Source: CAYWMY01 sp046352935 (GTDB lineage: Bacteria; Pseudomonadota; Gammaproteobacteria; Steroidobacterales; Steroidobacteraceae). From it: a stretch of DNA of 26,964 nt. Position numbers and translations under genes: made by a program. Positions 1 to 7,605 of this stretch are shown piece after piece. Numbering within the stretch: position 1 is the stretch's first letter; each line of letters opens with the position of its first letter. Under the pieces are notes generated by a model. The model ran no database searches and was not told where the DNA came from. It was given only the letters and a program-made list of their open reading frames with translations. The stretch lies in NCBI GenBank assembly GCA_046352935.1, contig JAXMGR010000030.1:1-26964 (forward strand). The letters run 5' to 3'.

Positions 1-45
1 CGAACGGTCGTTGACCGGCACATCGCCCCGCTCAAAGATCGCCAT
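1..45 (-). CDS. Start of probable MazF/PemK-like toxin (partial, runs off window)
   Basis: Only 15 codons are visible, beginning with the peptide MAIFERGDV. An ATG on the minus strand at 45 overlaps the end of the AbrB-type antitoxin gene by 14 bp, the usual layout of a type II toxin-antitoxin operon. Antitoxins of this AbrB type are commonly followed by PemK/MazF-like toxins whose N-terminus has an ERxDV motif, and MAIFERGDV fits. The next residues (PVNDRS) do not show the usual hydrophobic V-P-F-P-F/Y stretch, so an internal deletion or a different toxin family is possible. AAGG lies 3 nt before the ATG, which is short for a ribosome binding site. The call rests on position and a very short match. 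Confidence 0.4.
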   Translation of the reverse strand, partial: MAIFERGDVPVNDRS

Positions 46-292
46 ATGCCTTGCGATCCGCAGCCGAGTCCCACTCGCTGAACGTCCGGAACGGTGCGTG
101 GCGGCCACGGACACGCTGTCTCCTGGACAGAACGACACGATCTCCCTGGATCTCGTAGACGAGTTCATCGCCCTCCCGCAGGCGCAATGCCGCTCGGATC
201 GGCTGCGGAATCGTCGTCCGCGCCCTTCTGGTCAGTCTGCTGGTGATCACGGTCGGACGCCCGGCAGGATCATTTCTTACGTTGAGGATCAT
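32..292 (-). CDS. AbrB/MazE-type antitoxin, DNA-binding (86 aa)
   Basis: A small swapped-hairpin AbrB/SpoVT-type DNA-binding protein. Residues about 16-50 carry the family signature: LTRRARTTIP, then a hydrophobic arm and LREGDELVYEI, followed by DRVVL. The C-terminal tail (FRTFSEWDSAADRKAYGDL) is typical of antitoxins in this group and probably wraps the toxin. The start at 292 is chosen because a strong GGAGG lies 5 nt upstream; longer in-frame extensions to 484 are arginine-rich and overlap the neighbouring gene. The gene precedes a probable toxin that begins inside it, so it likely represses its own operon and neutralises the toxin. It is separated from the monooxygenase gene by 127 bp and is probably transcribed independently. 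Confidence 0.82.
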   Translation of the reverse strand: MILNVRNDPAGRPTVITSRLTRRARTTIPQPIRAALRLREGDELVYEIQGDRVVLSRRQRVRGRHAPFRTFSEWDSAADRKAYGDL

Positions 293-419
293 TCTTGCCT
301 CCGTCAACCGCAGGCGGCCCGGTCGCATGCGCGTTCGGGCCGTCGCCGCACGCCGCGAAGAACCGCGTCGCGAGAGCCGGATCCCGGCACCGTCCCGAGC
401 CGAATCGAATACGTGCCGC
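293..419 (-). promoter_or_regulatory. Leader region of the toxin-antitoxin operon
   Basis: This 127-bp gap lies between the end of the monooxygenase gene and the antitoxin start. It contains the GGAGG ribosome binding site just before 292. No convincing -35/-10 pair was found. AbrB-type antitoxins usually bind their own promoter, so an operator would be expected here, but none is recognisable by eye. Confidence 0.3.
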
Positions 420-785
420 TCAGCGCATGAAGCCGCTGACGAAGTCGAAGTACTCGACGGTGCCGAACGACGCGAGCATCGCACGCAGTTCGTCGGAGGC
501 GGGACCGAACACGCGCATCGAGGCGATCTCGACGGCGCCGACCAGCACCGCGATGTCGGCGGGGTCCATGCCGGCGAGGTGCGCCATCATCGCCGCCGAA
601 TCCTCGTAGTGCTCGTGCGCCACCAGTATCCCGCGAGCCGCATCGACGTAGTAGTTGTGGGCCAGCGTGCCGGGATCCCGCGCCTCGGTGCGCGCGGAGA
701 TGCGCCGCACGCAGGCGAGCGCAGTCGCGGCGTCCACGCCGGGCCGGATCTTCATTTCTGCAATGGCGCGGATGTGGGTGCTCAC
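420..785 (-). CDS. Antibiotic biosynthesis monooxygenase (ABM) domain protein
   Basis: A 121-residue single-domain protein with the dimeric alpha/beta-barrel (ferredoxin-like) pattern of the ABM/YgiN family. The first strand is HIRAIAEMKIRPG, a helix with RRISARTEARDPG follows, then NYYVD and an HEHYEDSAAMMAHLAG segment characteristic of the family. Such proteins act as small cofactor-free monooxygenases or quinol oxidases, but the substrate is unknown here. The start is GTG at 785, six bases after the rlmL stop; it is preferred over the ATG at 755 because the earlier residues form the family's first beta strand. GGGAG lies about 10 nt upstream, inside the end of rlmL. The gene is almost certainly co-transcribed with, and translationally coupled to, rlmL. 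Confidence 0.8.
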   Translation of the reverse strand: MSTHIRAIAEMKIRPGVDAATALACVRRISARTEARDPGTLAHNYYVDAARGILVAHEHYEDSAAMMAHLAGMDPADIAVLVGAVEIASMRVFGPASDELRAMLASFGTVEYFDFVSGFMR

Positions 786-791
786 GGCTTT

Positions 792-2987
792 TCAGCTCCC
801 CGCGACCGTGCGCTCGCGGATCTCGTAGCAGCGGTGGATCTTCGGGTCGCGCGCGTAGTCCTTCGGGATCGTCGCCGCGCTGATGTCCTGCACGTCGTAA
901 CGCGCGCGCAGCGATTCGTCGAGCTGGAAACGGCGGAAGTTGGTCGAGAACACGAGCAGCCCGCCGGGCGCGAGCCTCTGCATCGCGAGCTCGATGAGCC
1001 GCACCTGGTCACGCCCCACATCGAACTCGTCGGTCATGCGCTTCGAGTTGGAGAACGTCGGCGGATCGAGGAAGACGAGATCGAAGCGCTCGCCGTCGTC
1101 CTCGGCGAGCCAGCCGAGGCAGTCGACCTGGCGCAGTTCGTGGCGCGCGGCATCGAAGCCGTTCAGCGTGAAGTTGCGCCGCGCCCATTCCAGGTAGGTC
1201 CGCGACAGGTCGAGGCTCAGCGTCGAGGCCGCGCCGCCCGCGGCCGCGTGCACGCTCGCGCTCGCCGTGTAGCAGAACAGGTTCAGGAAGCGCTTGCCGG
1301 CCGCGAGACCCCCGAGCCGCTGGCGCGTGAGCCGGTGGTCGAGGAAGAGTCCGGTGTCGAGGTAGTCCGTGAAGTTCACCTCGAACTTCAGGCCCGCCTC
1401 GTCGACCACGTGGAACTCACGCCGCTCGTCCAGCTTCTCGTACTGGGCCGTGCCCTTCTGCGGGCGGCGCACGCGCAGGTGGATGCGGTTCTCCGGCAGG
1501 CCGAACACGTCGGGCAGCACGACCAGCGCCTCCTGGCGGCGTGCACGCGCGCGGTCGCGGTCGACCGTGGCGGGCGGCGCGTATTCCTGCACGTACAGCC
1601 AGCGCTCACCGCCCTCCGGCGCCGACTGGTAGAGGTCGATCGCGAACGCGTACTCCGGCATGTCCGCGTCGTACACGCGGTAGCAGCTCACGCGCTCACG
1701 CCGCGCCCAGGCCGCGAGATTCGCGAGGTTCTTGCGCAGCCGGTTGGCGAACATCGCGGATCCGGGCCGGGCTCGCGCCGCCTCGCGGTCGAACACCGGC
1801 AGCGTGCCGGGCGCGCGCGGCACATCGAAGGCCTCGGGCACGATGCGCAGCCGGAGCAGGCGGCACTCGATGGGGCCGTTCATCATGCGATGCGTGCGCC
1901 GCGCCGCGATGCCGAGCTTCCGCCCGAGCGGCGGGTTGCCCGTGAACACGGCCGCCTCCCAGCCGCGATAGCCCTCGCGCAGGCGCCGGCCCAGCTCCGC
2001 GTAAGTGGACTCGAGCGCGGTCACGTCGCCCATGCGTTCGCCATAGGGCGGATTCACCGCGACGAGCCCCGTCGGCGCCGGCGCATCGGGCAGACGAGCG
2101 ATCTCCGCGACGCGGAAGTCGATGAGCCCCTCGAGCCCGGCACGGGCGGCATTGTCGCCAGCCATGCGCACCGCGAGCGGATCGCGGTCGTAGGCGAAGA
2201 TGCGGCCCGCGGCGAGCCGGCCATCCGCACGTCGCGCCTCGGCCTCGGCACGCAGCCGCTGCCACAGCACAGCATCGTGGCCGCGCCAGCCCTCGATTCC
2301 GAAGCGCGGGCGCAGCAGTCCCGGCGCGACGTCGCCCGCGATCAGCGCGGCCTCGATCGCCAGCGTTCCCGAGCCGCACATCGGATCGACGAAAGCACCG
2401 CCCGCGGCGGCGAGCTCCGGCCAGCCCGCGCGCAACAGTACCGCGGCCGCCAGGGTCTCGCGCAGCGGCGCGGGACCCTGGCGCCCGCGGTAGCCACGCC
2501 GGTGCAGACTCTCGCCCGCGAGATCGATGGCGACGGTCGCGACGTCGCGTTCGAGGTGCACGTTCACGCGCAGCATCGGATTCTGTGTATCGACCGACGG
2601 TCGCCGGCCGGTCGCGGCGCGGAAGCGGTCGACGATGCCGTCCTTTGTACGCTGTGCTCCGAACTGCGTATGCGTGATGGCCGAGCGCGACGAGGTGAAA
2701 TCGACGACGAAGGTGTCGTCGACGCCGAGATGCTCCTCCCAGTCGATCGCCGCGACTCCCTCGTAGAGAGCATCGGGTGTCGGGGCCGGGAAGGACGCAA
2801 TCGGCCTGAGCACGTGCAGCGCGACGCGCGACCACAGGCAGGCGCGGCAGGCCGTCTCCAGCGTTCCCTGGAAGGCGACGCCACCCGCAGAGGCGTCGAT
2901 CCCGCTCGCGCCGAGGCCCGCGAGCTCCGTCGCGAGCAGATCGGTCGTGCCGAGCGCCGCGGTTGCGAAGTAGTCGTCGAGGCTCAC
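792..2987 (-). CDS. rlmL: Bifunctional 23S rRNA (guanine-2445-N2 / guanine-2069-N7) methyltransferase RlmKL
   Basis: Modifies two guanines in domain V of 23S rRNA using S-adenosylmethionine. The 731 residues match the fused RlmK/RlmL architecture (about 700 aa in E. coli). A THUMP-containing N-terminus (about 40-155) is followed by the RlmL methyltransferase with VDPMCGSGTLA (about 200-210) and the catalytic NPPY at 312-315. The C-terminal RlmK methyltransferase has FLNLFCYTAS (about 567-576) and LDPPTFSNSKRM (about 640-651). The start is the GTG at 2987, which forms a GTGA overlap with the upstream nuclease stop, implying translational coupling. Because that nuclease gene carries a frameshift, the rlmL frame stays open upstream to 4523. 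This gives an apparent 1243-residue fusion that should not be taken at face value. Confidence 0.95.
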   Translation of the reverse strand: MSLDDYFATAALGTTDLLATELAGLGASGIDASAGGVAFQGTLETACRACLWSRVALHVLRPIASFPAPTPDALYEGVAAIDWEEHLGVDDTFVVDFTSSRSAITHTQFGAQRTKDGIVDRFRAATGRRPSVDTQNPMLRVNVHLERDVATVAIDLAGESLHRRGYRGRQGPAPLRETLAAAVLLRAGWPELAAAGGAFVDPMCGSGTLAIEAALIAGDVAPGLLRPRFGIEGWRGHDAVLWQRLRAEAEARRADGRLAAGRIFAYDRDPLAVRMAGDNAARAGLEGLIDFRVAEIARLPDAPAPTGLVAVNPPYGERMGDVTALESTYAELGRRLREGYRGWEAAVFTGNPPLGRKLGIAARRTHRMMNGPIECRLLRLRIVPEAFDVPRAPGTLPVFDREAARARPGSAMFANRLRKNLANLAAWARRERVSCYRVYDADMPEYAFAIDLYQSAPEGGERWLYVQEYAPPATVDRDRARARRQEALVVLPDVFGLPENRIHLRVRRPQKGTAQYEKLDERREFHVVDEAGLKFEVNFTDYLDTGLFLDHRLTRQRLGGLAAGKRFLNLFCYTASASVHAAAGGAASTLSLDLSRTYLEWARRNFTLNGFDAARHELRQVDCLGWLAEDDGERFDLVFLDPPTFSNSKRMTDEFDVGRDQVRLIELAMQRLAPGGLLVFSTNFRRFQLDESLRARYDVQDISAATIPKDYARDPKIHRCYEIRERTVAGS

Positions 2988-4442
2988 GGCCGATCCAGTT
3001 CCACGATCCTGAGTCCCCGCGGCGGCCGCGCCAGCACACGGCACATCAGGCGATAACAGTCCGGATCGAAACCGCGTGCGGCATCCGCCGCGATATCGTC
3101 GAGCGCGTCGGCTGCCGCCACGGTGCCGAGGAAACGCCAGTCGCTGAACACGTGCCAGTCGGTACGGCCGTCCCAGGCACGCTCGCCGATGGCGATGCGT
3201 CCGGCGAACGGCCAGCGCCGCACCGTGTGCGGCGAGCGCGAGACGCACGCGCGCATCGTGCAGCGCCCGCGGCTCCAGCCCCGCGCAGACGCCGCGACAG
3301 CGTCCGACCTGGTGCCCGAAGCACGAGCCCGTACCAGCCTCGAGACCGAGCACGCGCGCGCAGAGACTGTGCGCCCGCACGATCTGCTCGAACGCGCGGC
3401 GCGCGTCGCGCGCGCTGCGGAAGGGGCCGTACGCCTCGTCCGCGGCCTGCAGTTCGCCGAGCGCCACGAACTCCGGGCACAGTCCCGCCGCATCCTCGCA
3501 AAGCCGCAGCACCGCGGCTTCCGGTGTGGGCCGTGAACGCCGGTTGTAGACCGGGCTGCGCTCGCGGATCTCGCTGAGTTCCAGCAGCATGGCGCCGAAC
3601 TCGCCCGTGGTCTCCGTCCAGTCGACGCGCCTGAGCTGCGAACAGAGCCGGCGCTCGCGCGGCGAGGTCGCCACGCCGGCGAAGTGCGCGAGCACGCGGC
3701 TGCGCAGGTCGCGGCTCCTGCCGACGTACAGCAGCGCATCACCCTCGCCCCAGAAGCGGTACACGCCGGGCGTCTCGGGCAGTTCCTCGGCGAGTTCGGG
3801 ATCGACCGACGGCGGCAGGGTCGCGCCGCGTGTCAGCTCCTCGACCACCGAACCGAGCCTCGCCGGATCCTGCGAGCGGCGCATGACGCGCAGGAATTCC
3901 GCCACGACGCGGGCGTCGCCGAGGGCGCGGTGACGCGCCGTGCAGTCGAGCCCGTGCCGCGCCATGACGGCGTCGAGACTGTGACCGTGCTCGTCGGGAT
4001 GCAGGCGGCGCGACAGGCGTACCGAGCAGAGCAGGCGGCTGCGGAAAGACTGGCCGAGGCGCTGGTACTCGCGACGCAGGAAGCCGTAGTCGAAGCGCAC
4101 GTTGTGCGCCACGAACAGCCGGCCCTCGAGCCGGCCGCGCACTTCGTCCGCGAGATCGGCGAAGCATGGCGCGTCCGCGACCATGTCGCCGGTGATGCCC
4201 GTGAATGCCTCGATCGAGGGCGGGATGCGACAGCCGGGATTCACGAGCGAACTCCACTCGTCGACGATCCCGCCCGCGCGCAGCCGGACGACGCCGATCT
4301 CGATGATGCGGTTGAACCCCGCGCTCCCGCCTGTCGTCTCGAGGTCGACGCAGGCGATCTCGCCGTCGAGCGCGGCGGGCTCGACGGGCGGCTGCACCGC
4401 GCGGGCGGCGTCGACCGCGGCGGCGTCAGCGCGCACTGCCAT
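2984..4442 (-). CDS. DEDDh 3'-5' exonuclease fused to GIY-YIG (UvrC/Cho-like) nuclease, with a +1 frameshift near 3218-3230
   Basis: A DnaQ-like exonuclease comes first: VDLETTGG (D33, E35), AHNVRFDYG (D118), and H171/D176 in RHRALGDA complete the DEDDh set. A GIY-YIG domain follows, with PGVY (225-228), YVG (239-241), a candidate catalytic glutamate in LLELSEIRERSPVYN, and N300. Cysteines 361, 374, 382 and 386 match the UvrC spacing, where an Fe-S cluster has been reported. Around residue 405-409 the reading frame changes: sensible sequence (WPFAGRIAIGERAW to IVELDRP) continues one frame over and stops at 2984. The span of 1459 nt becomes an exact 485-codon protein if one base is removed. 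The start at 4442 overlaps aguB by 17 bp and has no clear ribosome site; an earlier ATG at 4523 or 4502 is possible. A DNA repair or proofreading role is likely. Confidence 0.82.
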
Positions 4443-5295
4443 CGAGGGACAGCAGCGGGCCGTAGAGATCCGGCCGACGATCGCGGAACACGCCCCAGGC
4501 ATGTCGATAACGGCGCACGGCATCGAGATCGAAAGTCGCGGTCAGCACGCACTCCGATTCGCCGTCGGCCTCGGCCACGAGTGCCCCGGTGTGGTCAGCG
4601 ATGAACGAGTGGCCGTAGAACGTGATCGCGCACTTCTCGCCCTGCTCCGTACCGATGCGGTTCGAGGCCACGAGCGGCATGACGTTCGCGGCCGCGTGTC
4701 CCTGCATGGTCCGCTGCCAGTGCGGCCGCGAATCGAGCGCGGGGTCCTGCGGCTCGGAACCGATCGCCGTGGGGTAGAGCAGGATCTCGGCGCCCTGGAG
4801 CGCCATGACGCGCGCGCACTCGGGGTACCACTGGTCCCAGCAGATGCCGGCGCCCAGCACACCGAACTTCGTCGCCCAGACCCTGAACCCCGTGTCACCG
4901 GGCGAGAAGTAGAACTTCTCGTGGTAGCCGGGCCCCTCCGGGATGTGCGACTTGCGGTACAGGCCGAGCTCGCGGCCGTCCGCGTCGATCATCACCAGGG
5001 TGTTGAAACAGGCGTTCCGCGCGCGCTCGAACAGCGACAGCGGCAGCACCACGCCGAGTTCCGCCGCCAGCCGCCGCATGCGCGCCACGGTCGGATGACC
5101 CTCGATGGGCCGCGCCAGGTTGAAATGCGCGGCCAGGTGATCCTTGCAGAAGTACGGCGTCTCGAAGAGTTCCTGGATCAGCACGACGTTCGCGCCGCGC
5201 GCCGCGGCCTCGCGCACGAGTGTCTCGGCGCGCGCGATGTTGGCCTCGCGATCCCAGCCGCAGGCCATCTGTGTCGCGGCAACGGTGACTTTCAT
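4426..5295 (-). CDS. aguB: N-carbamoylputrescine amidase (carbon-nitrogen hydrolase)
   Basis: Cleaves N-carbamoylputrescine to putrescine, CO2 and ammonia in the arginine/agmatine route to polyamines. The 289-residue chain has the nitrilase-superfamily triad E42 (IQELFE), K115 (YRKSHIPEG) and C152 (GICWDQWYPE). It also has segments typical of AguB, including FYFSPGDTGF, the GSEP stretch with HWQRTMQGHAAAN, and SNRIGTE. The ATG at 5295 is preferred because upstream sequence in frame is arginine-rich noise. AGAGG lies 10 nt before it. The gene sits 82 bp downstream of puuR on the same strand and overlaps the nuclease gene by 17 bp, so it may head or continue a five-gene operon running to the ABM gene. 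Placement beside puuR supports a polyamine role. Confidence 0.92.
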   Translation of the reverse strand: MKVTVAATQMACGWDREANIARAETLVREAAARGANVVLIQELFETPYFCKDHLAAHFNLARPIEGHPTVARMRRLAAELGVVLPLSLFERARNACFNTLVMIDADGRELGLYRKSHIPEGPGYHEKFYFSPGDTGFRVWATKFGVLGAGICWDQWYPECARVMALQGAEILLYPTAIGSEPQDPALDSRPHWQRTMQGHAAANVMPLVASNRIGTEQGEKCAITFYGHSFIADHTGALVAEADGESECVLTATFDLDAVRRYRHAWGVFRDRRPDLYGPLLSLDGSAR

Positions 5296-5377
5296 GCAGG
5301 CGGAACCTCTGGCCGGGAGCTTGACGATGTCGAGGGCGGCCGCCGTCCCGGCGGACCCGGGCACTGCGCCCCGCGCC

Positions 5378-5920
5378 TCAGAACGTCGGCGGCGTCGCCG
5401 CGCTGATGATCTCACACTCCCCCGGTCCGACGTTGCGGAAGCGGTGAGGCAGCGAACTGCTGAAGTAGAAGGCGTCGCCGGGTCCGAGCACGCGCGACTG
5501 CCCGCCGACGGTCAGCTCGATGCGGCCGCGCACGACGATGCCGCCCTCTTCGCCGGCATGCGAGATCATCTCGGCGCCCGTGTCGGCCTCGGGCGCGTAG
5601 GTCTCGTGGAGGATCGCGAGCCTGCGGCCGGGTCGATGGGCGGCCACGAGCCGGTAGCACACGTCGCCGCTCGTCAGGTCCGTGAGTTCGTCGCGCCCGA
5701 AGAACACCTGGGGTGACTGTTCAAGATCCAGCGTGAAGAACTCCGCGATCGACATGGGCACGCCGTCGAGCACCTTCTTGAGGGAGCTGACCGACGGACT
5801 GACGCGGTTCTGCTCGATCAGCGAGATCGTGCCGTTGGTCACGCCCGCGCGCTTCGCGAGTTCGCGCTGCGAGAGCCCGTACATCCGCCGCACCGCCTTC
5901 AAGCGCTCGCCAATGTCCAT
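5378..5920 (-). CDS. puuR: PuuR-type polyamine-responsive transcriptional repressor (XRE HTH + cupin)
   Basis: At 180 residues it matches E. coli PuuR in length and layout. An XRE-type helix-turn-helix lies near residues 5-60 (GLSQRELAKRAGVTNGTISLIEQ), and a C-terminal cupin near 105-178 has the HAGEEGGIVVRG and GPGDAFYFSSSLPHRF motifs. It ends IISAATPPTF, very close to the PuuR C-terminus. PuuR represses putrescine catabolism genes and is relieved by putrescine. Here it is divergent from an omega-aminotransferase gene and upstream of aguB, its likely targets. GGAG lies 9 nt before the ATG. A TGGGCA-17 bp-TAGAAT promoter on the minus strand is visible at 5965-5993. Confidence 0.92.
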   Translation of the reverse strand: MDIGERLKAVRRMYGLSQRELAKRAGVTNGTISLIEQNRVSPSVSSLKKVLDGVPMSIAEFFTLDLEQSPQVFFGRDELTDLTSGDVCYRLVAAHRPGRRLAILHETYAPEADTGAEMISHAGEEGGIVVRGRIELTVGGQSRVLGPGDAFYFSSSLPHRFRNVGPGECEIISAATPPTF

Positions 5921-5964
5921 CCCGGGCCACTCCGCAGCGCCGCGCCCGTGGCACGGCCGCCGGT

Positions 5965-5993
5965 ATTCTAGGAGCCCGCACCGGCGTTGCCCA
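5965..5993 (-). promoter_or_regulatory. Probable sigma-70 promoter of puuR
   Basis: On the minus strand TGGGCA (5993-5988) and TAGAAT (5970-5965) are separated by 17 bp, with 4/6 and 5/6 matches to consensus. Transcription would begin near 5958, giving a leader of about 38 nt. It lies back to back with the aminotransferase promoter, so a PuuR operator in the 185-bp gap could control both directions. No E. coli-type PuuR box was recognised by eye. Confidence 0.5.
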
Positions 5994-6042
5994 TGAACCG
6001 CCGGATCTCTCCGCGTCCTGCCGCGCGGCCCCGGCCGGCGGT

Positions 6043-6071
6043 TTGAGCCGGCGCCCCGATTTTCCTATCAT
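6043..6071 (+). promoter_or_regulatory. Probable sigma-70 promoter of the omega-aminotransferase gene
   Basis: TTGAGC (6043-6048) and TATCAT (6066-6071) are separated by exactly 17 bp, with 4/6 and 5/6 matches to the consensus hexamers. Transcription would start near 6078, about 28 nt before the ATG at 6106. This is the clearest promoter in the window. Confidence 0.6.
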
Positions 6072-6105
6072 CCGCGCCTTCCCACGATCCCGAGCCAGGT
6101 GCCCC

Positions 6106-7434
6106 ATGACGCTGCCCACCGCTCCGACGCGCGATGAGCTCGAAGCCTTCTGGATGCCGTTCACCGCGAACCGGCAGTTCAAGGCGGCTCCCCGGCTGCT
6201 CGCCCGCGCCGAGGGCATGTACTACTGGTCGCACGACGGCCGGAAGATCCTCGACGGCACGGCCGGACTGTGGTGCGTGATGGCCGGCCACGCCCGCCCC
6301 GAGATCGTCGCCGCCGTGTCCCGGCAGCTCGCGACGCTCGACTACTCACCACCCTTCCAGATGGGCCACCCGGCCGCCTTCGAACTCGCGAACCGCATCG
6401 TCGAACTCACGCCGCCCGGCCTCGATCACGTGTTCTACACGAACTCCGGCTCGGAATCGGTCGACACGGCGCTCAAGATCGCGCTCGCGTATCACCGCGT
6501 GCGCGGCGAAGCGTCACGCCAGCGATTCATCGGCCGCGAACGCGGATACCACGGCGTGGGCTTCGGCGGCATCTCCGTCGGCGGCATGGTCAACAACCGC
6601 AAGTTCTTCGGCACGGCGCTGCCGGGCGTCGACCACCTGCAGCACACGCACGACCTGAAGCGGAATGCCTTCGCCCGGGGCCTGCCCGGGCACGGCGCGG
6701 AACTCGCCGACGAGCTCGAGCGTCTGGTCGCACTGCACGATGCCTCGACGATCGCGGCCGTCATCGTCGAGCCGATCGCAGGTTCGACGGGCGTGCTGCT
6801 GCCGCCGCAGGGCTACCTGCAGCGCCTGCGCGAGCTGTGCACGAAGCACGGCATCCTGCTGATCTTCGACGAGGTGATCACGGGCTTCGGCCGCACCGGC
6901 TCACCGTTCGCGGCGCAGGAATTCGGCGTGACGCCCGACATCATCACCTGCGCCAAGGGCCTCACCAACGGCGTCGTGCCGATGGGCGGCGTGATCGTGA
7001 AGAAGGAGATCTACGAGGCATTCATGTCCGGGCCGGATGCGGCGGTCGAGCTGTTCCACGGCTACACCTATTCCTCGCACCCGGTCGCCTGCGCCGCGGC
7101 ACTCGCGACGCTCGACATCTATGCGCGCGAAGGGCTGCTGACGCGTGCGAAGGAGCTGTCGAAGTACTGGGAGGACGCCATCCACTCGCTCCGGGGCCTG
7201 CCGCACGTCATCGACCTGCGGAACTACGGCTTCGTCGGCGCGATCGAGCTCGCCTCGATCGCGGGCCAGCCGGGCGCGCGTGCCTTCGATCTGTTCGTGA
7301 AGTGCTACGAGGCGGGCGCTCTGGTCCGGTCGAGCGGCGACATCATCGCGCTCTCTCCGCCGCTCGTCGCAGAGCACCGCCACATCGACGAACTCATCGG
7401 CATCATCGCGGACCAGCTGCGGCAGCTCGCCTGA
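6106..7434 (+). CDS. bauA: Class III omega-aminotransferase, beta-alanine:pyruvate transaminase type
   Basis: A PLP-dependent transaminase that moves the terminal amino group of beta-alanine or related omega-amino acids to pyruvate. The 442-residue chain matches the Pseudomonas BauA family throughout: FWMPFTANRQF at the N-terminus, TLDYSPPFQMGHP, YTNSGSESVDTALK, RGYHGVGFGG, and HGYTYSSHPVACAAALA. The PLP aspartate is D255 (IFDEVITGFGRTG) and the Schiff-base lysine is K284 (CAKGLTNG). The start at 6106 is chosen over an earlier in-frame start (6043) because AGGTG precedes it and family alignment begins here. It diverges from puuR, suggesting control by polyamine-derived signals. A diamine or putrescine:pyruvate transaminase is an alternative activity. 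Confidence 0.88.
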   Translation: MTLPTAPTRDELEAFWMPFTANRQFKAAPRLLARAEGMYYWSHDGRKILDGTAGLWCVMAGHARPEIVAAVSRQLATLDYSPPFQMGHPAAFELANRIVELTPPGLDHVFYTNSGSESVDTALKIALAYHRVRGEASRQRFIGRERGYHGVGFGGISVGGMVNNRKFFGTALPGVDHLQHTHDLKRNAFARGLPGHGAELADELERLVALHDASTIAAVIVEPIAGSTGVLLPPQGYLQRLRELCTKHGILLIFDEVITGFGRTGSPFAAQEFGVTPDIITCAKGLTNGVVPMGGVIVKKEIYEAFMSGPDAAVELFHGYTYSSHPVACAAALATLDIYAREGLLTRAKELSKYWEDAIHSLRGLPHVIDLRNYGFVGAIELASIAGQPGARAFDLFVKCYEAGALVRSSGDIIALSPPLVAEHRHIDELIGIIADQLRQLA

Positions 7435-7534
7435 TCGCGCTGCCGTCCGCCGCGGGCATCCGCGGCGGGGCCACGCACGGCCCATGCACCTCGCGCGCGT
7501 GCTGCTGCACGCCGGCGCGCCGGGCCATGATGCG

Positions 7535-7568
7535 AAAAGGCCCCGGGGAGCGCCGCCACCCCGGGGCC
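7535..7568 (-). terminator. Intrinsic terminator of the TorF-family outer-membrane protein gene
   Basis: A perfect 10-bp GC stem (GGCCCCGGGG at 7539-7548 pairing with CCCCGGGGCC at 7559-7568) with a 10-nt loop is followed on the minus strand by TTTT (7538-7535). It lies 38 bp after the stop at 7606, in the 171-bp convergent gap with the aminotransferase gene. On the plus strand no T run follows, so it probably works in one direction. Confidence 0.85.
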
Positions 7569-7605
7569 CGTGTCCAGCCGACTCCGCGCGGGAGCGATCG
7601 AACGC

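Noticed and set aside
243..3056. 937-codon open frame on the plus strand opposite rlmL
   Set aside because: Arg/Ala/His-rich composition, no recognisable domain, and wholly antisense to a well-supported gene. Long antisense frames are common in GC-rich DNA.
792..4523. One 1243-codon open frame covering nuclease and RlmL, suggesting a novel fusion enzyme
   Set aside because: The middle stretch (about 3215-2990) is arginine-rich and unlike any domain, the proper nuclease C-terminus lies in another frame, and rlmL has its own GTG in a GTGA overlap. A frameshift explains it.
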